Source: Amyelois transitella
Taxonomy: Eukaryota; Arthropoda; Insecta; Lepidoptera; Pyralidae
DNA length: 64,000 nucleotides
Direction: 5' to 3'
Assembly (NCBI RefSeq): GCF_032362555.1
Contig: NC_083506.1
Coordinates: 11,455,501-11,519,500 of the forward strand
The first letter of the stretch is position 1; each line of letters starts with the position of its first letter. Of this stretch, positions 46,682-57,400 are shown piece by piece. The notes under the pieces are model-generated. The model saw nothing but the letters and a program-made list of their open reading frames with translations, made no database searches and was not told where the DNA came from. The position numbers and the translations under genes were made by a program.

Positions 46682-46940
46682 CTGAAAATAGACCTATTTA
46701 TTATGTTCTAAGATGTTTAAAGTATGTTTAGTTTCGTTTAAAAATATGTAACAATAATAATAAATACTTACCAAGACTTTTTTTTGCCTCTGTTGTCATC
46801 TCTTCTTTTCCAAAAATATCTACTAATTCTTCCCACTGTTTCCGTTTTAAATCTCTATTCTTATAAACTGCTCCTTCACAATTCCAAATAGCTTCTCGTT
46901 GTTGAATTTCAACAATGAATTTCTCTGTGTCGAAGTTCAT
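44962..46940 (-). CDS. MADF-BESS DNA-binding protein of the Harbinger element
   Basis: Exons 46940-46772 and 45656-44962 give 287 residues. An in-frame ATG at 47012 would add 24; MNFDTEKFIVEIQQ at 46940 is the natural MADF start. The MADF domain (residues 1 to about 100) has EIQQREAIWNCEGAVYKNR, KQWEELVDIFG, ELQKKWKNIRDNFVKALK and YIFYNNLMFLKDTV. A basic patch (PPPKRKKKKNKED) is a likely nuclear signal. DRLFFLSLVSEIKKVP with SQIMQVITEAQ is a BESS-type protein-interaction motif. The C-terminus is Pro-, Ser- and Gln-rich. MADF proteins are the Myb-like partner in this branch of Harbinger elements; binding to the GCGGTT-rich ends is inferred. Exon 2 lies wholly inside the transposase intron, and exon 1 starts 59 bp beyond the transposase stop plus intron space. 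Confidence 0.9.
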
Positions 46941-47185
46941 GGCTGCGCAACTCAAAACACGTGCATACTTCACCGGCGGCTCGCCGCAAACTAACCGCCA
47001 GTGCGTATACACAAGATGGCGGCTAGCCGCGAAGCGGGCCGCGGCCCTCCATTCAACCGCCGCGGTTGAAATTTTGTGGCGGTTTAGTGCGTACGATCAT
47101 AAGCGGTTGCATATTAAACTGGAAAAGCGGCTAGCCGCGCGGTTAGCCGCCCCCGCGGTTAGCCGCTAGTGCGTAAGGGCCCTAA

Positions 47186-48420
47186 CACACTCGACAAAAG
47201 TAGAAGCCATTTTTAAATTTAAGTAATCACATTTCGACAGCGTCATATCGGTCTTTTCAACCAATTTAAAATTGGAATAAGAAATATATCTAACCTTGAA
47301 TACTGTTCAGTTCAACCAATCATGAAATGAAGAACATATTTAGAAAATGTTTCAATTTAAAATTGGAATCTTACAGTTATATTGTTGTGATGATGTTTTG
47401 AGTTTTCAAAAGAGGAACGGGCATCAAACCGATAGTATGGCCATAGAATTTGGAATATTATAAGTCTAAAATAAGACAAACATATATACCTATTGGAAAA
47501 TTGACATCATTCCTATAGTTTCAAGTAGAATATGGCATTTTGTCTTATATTATTCCACCAAGTCCTATGTAAGAACGATTTTTTTTACGTAAGTACCTTA
47601 TTTTACGTAGTTACCTATATTTTTTAAAAGCTTTACCTTTAAAAGTGTACTTTAAGTTGGGAACTAAAAGATACATTTGCACAATGTTGTGTCTCGTGAC
47701 TGTTTGTGGAAGATGATTATTTCTTAAAGATTTGAGATTTTGTAATGTGTTTTTGATGACATTAAAAATAAATTTCTTGATTACTTGTTAACAGAATTAG
47801 TGCGACTAAGAAAAAGTATAAAATACAAACACAAATTATCACAACGTAGTGTTTTAAACAAGCCACTATACAATACATATAAATAATTAATAATTAAAAT
47901 AACACATTAACTAAGAATATTTTGTCACATTATTTCAGACCAATATTTTTTAATAATAAAAATAGATATTATTTTTCCTAATGTCATGGACATTATACAT
48001 GACAGACAATTAGATATCTATGTACAATGTCAGGAACATAAAATCAAATACATTAGTACTACAAAGAAGAATACAAAATTATTAAAAACAAACAGTTTAG
48101 TTAGGCATAATATAATACAATGCATCCATTAAAAAGAAATATGAATTAGTTTAAATAATTATCCAAAAATTAGACTAGCCGACTACACAAAATCGAACGT
48201 TGCCATATAGCGAAATAATAAAAACCAAATAAAAAAAATCGCGTTTTTGAATAAAATGTTTGACATTTCTTTGGTTATGGCAAATAAAGAAAAAAATCAT
48301 ATTTAAGGCTTAACGTTTTCTTAAAATTATTGGTGGCATAAATACTATTAAGGATCGCAGTCACTGAGCGGGGGAGCACTGTGTTCACAATGTCAAGATA
48401 TGTACAGTCCACAAAAAATG
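47186..48420. other. No recognisable feature; probable 3' UTR region
   Basis: AT-rich. The right part is presumably 3' UTR of the membrane-protein gene whose stop is at 48423-48421. No AATAAA is clearly placed on that strand nearby. Confidence 0.4.
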
Positions 48421-51400
48421 TTACAACTTCGTATGCTTCACCGTGTCGGTCCAGTAGTTCTGTATCGTCATCGCCTCGAGGGAGTTTAGGAAAGAGTCGT
48501 TGTCCAGGCTGTACATCTCCTCCGAATTGTCCTGGAAATTTAAGACCATTATTAAATTTATGTTCCAGCTAGGAATTTCAGCTAGTGCAACAACAATAAC
48601 GCAAGTTGGGAATATAGTCGTACAGGATTTTTTTACCGGATTTATTCCCTTATCCCGAATTAGTGGCCGGATAATGCGGAGGTCACATGGGAGTCGCTTT
48701 GTGTAAAACCTGTGTTACCCAATAATAGTGGTTATAAGTATACTCCAGACGCCTTTCCAAAGAGGGGAGAGGTTACGCCAGGCCAGGCAGAAAATGATAA
48801 ATTTAGTGGACGTGTCATGTAAAAATAAACCTATTTAAGGATGTCAAACAGTAATATTGCTACATACCCTGATTGTGCTGTCATCAAGATACCCACTGGA
48901 ATCCGGGTTTGAGCATTTGTCATTCAACGTTTGTGGCTTGTTCAAGTACCGTCTCCGGTACAGTACGAAGGCCGTGCTCCCGGCCAGGGCTCCAAGCACG
49001 AGCGCCGCGAACGATATACCCGCTATAGCTCCGGTGTCCATCCCGCCACCCCCATGATCTATCACCATTCTAGAAGATTCTATGTTAGGAGGTATCCTCG
49101 TCTGTACGAATGTAGTCTCCAACGACAAAGGTTTCTCAGTCACTATTCTACTCTCCGATACACCATCGACACTGTCGTCTTTCACAAAATCTGGTCTTGT
49201 TAAATTACGCTTCTTACCAAGCGTCGTGTTCAGCGGATCAGTCAAGTTTGCGATCGCAGGAATCACTGAGACGCTTCTGTTCTCATTTGTATCCGACGGA
49301 ATGTCCGAAGAATTCTTCACGTCTGTCGTGTTAGTATTCACTTGGGTCCATTGTATCGTTGGAGGGACAATATCGATTGTTGCATTATTCGCTGTAGTGT
49401 TTACATTTAGCACGTCAGTTTTGTTCTGGCTCGTCCCTGTCTGGTTGGTCAGTGGGGGTCTTGCGGTGCTCAGTGGGGTTTTAGTGAAGTACATGGCTCG
49501 GCCTTGTCGTTCGGACTGCACGTGAGATTCAATCTGCATATCTGTAGTGAGGTGTTGCAGTTCTTCAGATTGAGGTGCAGCCGTTGTGTTTCCGCTGCCT
49601 GGAATAGATAAAACAAAACAATTGTCATACGAATTATTACAAGTGAAACATTTTTTTGTTGTTGAGAGATTCAATGAAGTGGTAAATGTTTCTGCATAAA
49701 TCGAGTCAAAAATCCCTGGTGTAATGAACGTTGAATCAATCTCAATCTACATATCATTATCATGTGTGATGTTTTTGTTCAATAATGCGACAATTCTAGC
49801 ACGAAGATGTTAATCTATACTGATTTTTGCATCAACATTATGGAGTGACAATTAACAGAACAAAAACGAAGGTTCAACGCTCCGCTGATAAATTTGAAAT
49901 TCATGAAATGGTTGTACTTATTTACATAAACGCGTGCCTGAATGGCCGGCTAAGTAAACAATTGGGTAACACAAAGACTTGTTATTCTAGGAGTCGATAA
50001 CTGTTAACAGTTATTCAGTCCATTTGAAGCTGCCAGAAACGAAACGCTTATTACAGTTTTTTTCATCTATTCGTTGGTTTAATCGTATTCTTCAAAGTTT
50101 GTTGCGCTCGTATTGATTTCCATTGGCAAGTAATTTACAATAATGACGTTACAAGTGGCCGCTTTAAAACCTGGCACGCAATCGGACATCCTTCTTAGAA
50201 TAATATGATGTTTTACGCTCCTAGTACTGAAATAAATTAAAGAATATATATTGTAAACAATCGTTTTTACCAACGTTATGTAAATTGGTAAATTAACAAC
50301 TTCTACAATTCAATTTGAAAGCTTAATTATAACGCCCTGAATGGAGGTAATAATTAAGCTTTCAAATTGAAACAGGAACATGCTAAACGAATGAAACTCA
50401 ATTTCAGATAACATCAAGACAAAAGTCTGACATCCAGTAAGTCATAAAAATCCTAACGTGTATTCTTTTGAAAATATTGACCCTTTTGATGAAAGAATAT
50501 AGGTTGCACGTGGGTAGCTCGGCGGCGGCATGAATCGATGTTACCAAAAGCCTAACAAAAGGATGGAGGACACGACCGTTCGATGCCCAATGACCTAAAT
50601 CGTAGTAAAATTATTAATCACGTCGCTGAAATAAAAAGAAGGATATCCGATAGTAACGCCGACATAAATAGAGACAAAATACTAAGATTTTTCTACGAAC
50701 TCTTGCATATTCATACACATTTTCAAACATATACTGTATTGTTTTGATAAATATGAAGATATAAATGCGTTTGCCGGATGGGTTGCATTATAAAAAGACA
50801 CGAATATTTCTTGTGTCATTAAAGAAAAATTAAAGTTAACTAAAACGGTATCGGTCCACTGGATGTCATAACAGTCGACTAAGGGCTAAAGGCTTATAAG
50901 CTTGGGATTCTTCTTTTAGGCGATGGGCTTGCAACCTGTCACAATCTGAATCTCAATTCTATCATTGAGCCAAACAAGCAGCTGAACATGGCCTATCAGT
51001 CTTGTCAGGACTGTTGGCTCTGTCTACCTCGCAAGGGACATAAACGTGATTGTATGCATGTAAAACAGTAACAATAAATGCTGTTAAAGGTTCTTAAGAA
51101 GGGTTTACGGCAGTCAGTAGCAGATTGAGGTTCGCCAAATAGTTTTACACTATGTGAAGTTTATCGTATCTTGATCAAATTAAGGACGCCCTGGTCAAAG
51201 GGTCAGGTCAAAAGTACCCGAAACCGCCGAGCTTGTATGAAGAGAGTTATGAATGTGGATGAAGCGAAGGAAGTATGCAAAGATCGTGGCAAGTGGAAAG
51301 AGGTAGTCTCTGCCTACCCCTCCGGGAAAGAGGCGTGATTTTATGTATGTATGAAGTTTATATTCTTCTGTTTGGAGAGACTGACGGAACTGTTTACAAC

Positions 51401-54400
51401 GAACGTAGTATATGCCTCAAGTATAATAAATAAATTGTTTTAACATGTAGGTATTTTATGATGTTTAAACATTTAATTAACAAATTAAGTTGGTTTTAAG
51501 AAGTTGTTCATTAAGATTTAAGACGTTGACTATTCTAATGTTGGTCACTGCTGCGTATAGTGCCATTGTATATGTTTTACCATGATACAAATCATATAGA
51601 ATTTCTAGATAGATCAAAAATAGATTTATATAGATCTCGGCACGGAAACGCAATAAAGTAGTGTAGAAAATTACTAAATCACTTCGGACAACAAAGTTTA
51701 TGATCCAATGTCACGGAAGGGCCAAGGGTGTGCGAAAATTGTATCATGTAATAGACTTTAAGTTTCACTTCCTCTAGTTGCCATAGTTCATTTTGTAAAA
51801 TGTCTATAGTGAATTTTAGTAGTAGTAGTAATTTTTTAGCTCTGTCAGGGTAAAATAAGAGTAGTTATTATGAATTGGGTGATACGCTACAGTTTATGAT
51901 ATTCTGTCAATATACCATAACAAATAAAAACCGTAACAAAAATAATTTATGGGTCTACTGGAAGAGATTTCTATTGAAATAAGTAGCACTTTTGCACTAC
52001 AATTAATGTATTAAATGCTCCTGTATATAATTTTGTGTACATAAATAAATAAATAAACAAGGCTTCATTCCAAGTTCAATATCTGAGCGATTTGTCGTTA
52101 TTTCCCTTTACAGCTATAAATATCAAAGGTCTTTATAGCGCTTGTCATCCCTTTTTACTGCAGAGAGAACGAGCAGGACCACTATATGTTTGTGGAGATA
52201 TCAAAAGTGGATTATCCTGTTGTTTTCCGCTACACCCAGGCAAAGGCGGCAACTGAATTATGGCTCATTCTATTATTCTGCCGCCTCTGGTGTTCGTACA
52301 TACATATATAAAGATATAAAGAGAATTACTGTAGCTTCAACAAATTATGAACTGGCAATTGTTTTTTTGTGACGGCTACATTAATATAACAATAGCACAT
52401 TAAAACTAATTCATCAAGACATACCCAAGGACAGGCCACTAAGATCAAACTCTATAATGTAACACATATAATGTGGACCTAAGAAATTATTAAGAACTGA
52501 AAAGTATGTTTTTTAATAGTTTATTTACAAAGATGAAGCGCATTATATTACGGTACATACTCCAAGTAGCTAGATCGGCATATTCGGGCAAACTGGATGT
52601 GTAACCATGATCGATCCAATACGGGTTGGGTTTCCCTGCAAAGGTTGCGGAGGTCAGAGAGGAGGCGCTTCGTGTAAAAACCTGACTCACCCAATCCAGG
52701 ATCCTAGTCAAAGGCACCCTCTCCAGATCACTCTGGAGAGGGTATGCCTTTGACTAGGATCAGTGCAGTGGTACCTCTGGATAGGGTATGGCACCGGTTG
52801 TAGTGGTGCAACCGGTACTAGCCGGTACCAGGAGGAAGAAGATAAGAAAGAAAAATAAATAAATATATACGGGACAAATTACACAGATTGAGTTAGTCTC
52901 GAAGTAAGTTCGACTTAACTTGTGTTACGAGATACTAACTCAACGGTACTATATTTTATAATAAATACTTATACAGATAAACATCCAAGACACAGACCAA
53001 TTAGAGAAAGTTCGTTTCTCATCATGCCCTGGGATTCGAACCCGGGATCTCCGGTATCACAGACAAGCCTACTACCGCTGCGCCACAGAGGCCGTCACAC
53101 ACTATATAGACTATATAGAAATACTATATAGGATAGAAACACACTATATAGAAAGAATTAGTCTACTTTCACACGTCGCTGGCCGTTTGTTCTTTTCATT
53201 CACTGTGTTTACCTCGCGAGGGTTTGCATGCTCACAAATTAGGTGCGATTCAATTATCCCACGGGACAGACCTTGGCCTGTTTAAATAGAACCACACGTG
53301 GTTTGGTGGAATAGGTTGTGTCGACTTCTTTACTGGGCTTCATGTGTAATGTTTAAATTTATTTAGGCTTGAGCCTTGTTTGGATGAAGTAAATGTGTAT
53401 ATTGGGAGAGATATTAGGCTAGTTGTAATGGTAGTTAGTAGAGTACTTTATTTAATTATAGTTTAAAGGTAATAGAAAAAAAAAGAAACGATAACTATTC
53501 ATCATAATCTGACCGGAACGAACCATTAATTTTGTATCTGTAAAACGAAATAAAATAATAATAAAAATAAAATGTGAACATTATGAAAAAATTAAAACAT
53601 TATTTTGTTTAGATAAAGGCTTGCAAAGCAAGTCAATAAACCAAATGTCGGATAAAAATCTGAACAAAAAGCATCAGCGTTATTTTAAGTTGAAACTGAA
53701 CGACGTTATTCACGAGAACGCTAGAAAAATCCTTAATCCCGGTAGCGCTGACGTGAACCAAGTTGCTCTATTTAGAAACGCCCTAGAAAACTTTAATCCA
53801 GTTAAATGTATGCAACGGTGAGCTAAATGTAAGCTGCCAACAAGATTAACAGTAACGCAGTAGGCAGAGAACATGAATACTTAGTGTGGGTTACACCATT
53901 CTACTTAATCGATAATTAAACCTTAGGAAGTAACCTAAGTAAGAAGCTGTAAGGACAAACAATATTTTTAATGCACAATTAAAATTTTTCATACTGTAAC
54001 TGTTAAACGTTGTCAAATTTGACTTAAACTATAATCAAAATGAAACTCTCACTCAAACTAGTTTTGATTTTTACCTTTTCAATGTGTTATCATCAAAATC
54101 TACAGTTACACGGGAAAAACAATCATCCATTCTTATAACCAATAGTATAAATGAATAGACTGTTGGCTCTGTCTACCCCGCAAGGGATATATCCCTAGAC
54201 GTGATTATATTTATGTATGTATAAATGAATAGAAAAACAATAGGATGGAAGTCAATAATAGGCATTGGAACTTTATCTACTTTCTATTGAAGACATAAGA
54301 TTTGAATTCGGGATCCTAATTTCAGTAACCTCATGTAAATCTAGACTTACAGGAGATCCTTATTAGTATTGGGGGTTGCGTCCAGAAATTCGATCTCGAA

Positions 54401-57400
54401 GAATACTGAACTTCGGAACGAATCATGGGAAAATTAAGTTGCAGCATCAGATTAAAAATAGGCATAAATCTAGATTTACAGGAGATCCTAATGAATGAAA
54501 TGATCATACTGAACTTCGAAACAAATCATAGGAAAATTAAGTTGCAGCGTCAGATTAAAAAAAATAGACATGCTATTTCCAATAGTTGCTCGTAATCTAT
54601 AATCCCTGAAGTGGGGCAGCTCGGGAAACCTTTCATATCGAATCCAGCTGTGTCATGTGCTGTTTGCGCAACTTACGCCAAGGTTAGTGGATTAATGGGA
54701 CAGAGATAATGGCTGCCAACGTTAGACTCACTTCGAAGATGTTGCACAAGTGTTTTAGATTCCATAAGAAAGCTGATTTTAGATAGTTATTTGAAGAGTA
54801 CATAGACAAATGCTATAAAGAATCGAAAGAACCACTGAATTGAGTCGAATAAAGGGAAAACTCCAAATCGATTAACAGTTTAAAATATGTACATACAAAC
54901 CACAGTATCTCTATTCCTTTCGGGATATATAGAGCCAATAGTCAAAAGAATGAGAAAGGAAATATATGATAAAACTTAAAAAATACGCTTTGTTTCAAGA
55001 AAAATATGTTACAGTCAAGAGATTATGTTCTTAGTACAACTACAAAAAAAACAAAAGTTCTAAAATTGAATGATAGAATACACTTATTGTTAAATCGTTA
55101 AAATGTCATCACCGTGATTGCATTGCGATTGCGACTCGATGAATATTCAATGATGAAACTTTTCAAATGTAAAAGTATTTTCATGCCTGTACTCGAATTA
55201 AAAACAGCTTTAGGTTTATCTTTACTAATAGGTATTATAAAGCTGAAGAGTTTGTTTGTTTGTACGCGCTAATCTCAGGAATTGCTGGTACGAATTGAAA
55301 AAATATATTTGCGTTGAATAGGCCGTTCATCGAGGAAGGCTTTAGGCTTTATAACATCAATGGAAAATGTAAAAAAAAAACAACGTGGAAAATTATTCAT
55401 CCTTGAGGGCTTCAATGATGCCCAAAATAACTGTTCCACGCGGACGAAGTTGCGGGCACAGCTAGTATAGAATATACGCCTTAGTTCCTTAGTTCGGCCT
55501 AGTTCGGTAAGTTTTAGTTGATTATTAATAAAATTTTAAACCCCCAAAGGATGTTGTTGCTTATGTACATTTTCTTAATTATTCCAAACAATGCATTACT
55601 TGAATTAAGAATAAATAATAAGATATTCTAAGGGCAAAAAAATCTGATGTTATATACGTGTTTGTTTTCTAACCCTATTCTTAGGTCAACAAAAAGCAAT
55701 ATGTTTGCGTATCTACCAATCTACATAAGTATTCTCCGTAAAAGTCAACGACCTCGCAACTTGACTTTTGAACCTTTTCTTTGTCATTTAACCCTTTCCG
55801 TAGTGTAGACTGGACCTTTTAAGCCACGTTCGTAGCTGATCTTTTATAATCAGATTCGTACATGATTTTTTTATTGTTTTATAACCAGTTGTGCCGTGTG
55901 GTTCCCTGCATCAATAAAAAAAGAATAGGACCACTCCATCTCGTTCCCATGGATGGTTGTAAAAAGCGACTAAGGGATATGCTCTGGAAACAGCTGAACG
56001 TGGCCAAGCAGTCTTTCAAGACTGCTGGCTCTGTCTAACCCCAAGGGATACAGACGTGATTATATGAATGAATGAATGCTAACCAGTTGTAATATGGTAG
56101 ACAAAATGGAACAACGGTTATTGAATCTGTCATTTCTATAAAAAGCATATGGTGAATAAGAGAAAAAAATTCAAAAGAAAGCAAGTTAGACAAAGAATTG
56201 TTTCCAGATTTTCCAAAAACATTTAAATGAATTTATATTTTTTTTTTAATTGAAATTAGAATGCTGCTGCTGGAATCGATTGTGGCTTTTTAGTTAAAGA
56301 CTGATAATAATAATTCGAATTGAAGTAATTTTTTTGAACATCCACATTAATGTTATAAAAATTCGCACGGGAGCGAAATCTCCGAGAAAGTTCACTTTTA
56401 TAAAAAGGACCCAACAATCATCTCATTTACCATTGTACATTTAAAGAATATTTCCCCATAAAACTTAAAAATTCCCCATTGAATAATAAATGTCCGCCGC
56501 TAAGCGACTCGTCCGAATTCTTCCGTCCGTGAATTCATCTCCCGACCTTCTTGCATTTTTCTTTAGATGTCCTTTGAAGGTAAAGAGAGCATAAGAAATG
56601 TTTGGAAGAATTTTTAAGAGAGAGTGTTATTTTCGAAATTTCACGGTCAGAGGTAAAGTCTTTGATCTGGTAACACGATAATTCATGGAAGCGAAGGAAG
56701 AATGCAGAGATATCGTGGCAATTGGAAAGATGTAGTCTCTGCCTACCCCTCCGGGAAGAAGGCGTGAGTTTATGTATGTATGTAATTCATGGAAATTAAT
56801 TTCCGCGCTACTGAATAATGTAGCCGATTCGAAGAGTACCGTACCTTAAGAAATTTGGTATGCAAAAGACATCTTGCGAATAGTGAATGCTCTCACATTT
56901 ATATTTGCATGTAAGTACTTCATGCCCGTTTCTGTAACCAAGTTTGAGTGGAACGGTAGGTACAAAGGGAGAAAAATAAATTTAAACATTACGCTTTTGC
57001 GTCCAGCGGTTCATCAGCACATATATTAAAAAAAACTATTGCTTTATTGAGTGACGTACAACATACAGCCAAAACTTTATAGCTCATCACTTTCTTCATC
57101 ACAATAGAACATATAGTCACGTCTACATCCCTTACGGAGTAAATAGAGCCAAGGGTCTCGAAAAGACTGAAACGTCACTGGTCATGTCATGGTAATGGAT
57201 TAATGATGGAATTGAGAATCGCCCAAAAGCAGAATCTCAATCTTCTTTTAGGCGATTTCTTTATCTTTTCCCACGATTGGCTTTTGCAACCTATAAACAG
57301 ATCTTCACTATTAATTTAAAACATTAACAATTCCAGTATAAACGGATTTTGTACGAAATAAATCCACGAAGACGCAAAGCCGCGGCCTGAAGCTACTACG

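Larger units (their letters stand above)
44409..47182. mobile_element. Second PIF/Harbinger transposon, complete
   Basis: Ends GGGCCCTAACGCACTAGCGG (left) and the complement of GGGCCCTTACGCACTAGCGG (right), with TAA duplicated outside (44406-44408 and 47183-47185), the usual TWA target. The subterminal 150 bp at both ends are rich in GCGGTT/GCCGCT and fold extensively. A two-exon DDE transposase (plus) and a MADF-BESS gene (minus) overlap in arrangement: the minus gene's last exon lies in the transposase intron. Both frames are intact. It is not closely related to the element at 21598. Confidence 0.92.

Noticed and set aside
48857-49525. Three plus-strand frames over the membrane-protein exon
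   Set aside because: They are antisense shadows of the minus-strand exon, which has matching splice phases, a signal peptide exon and a membrane helix.
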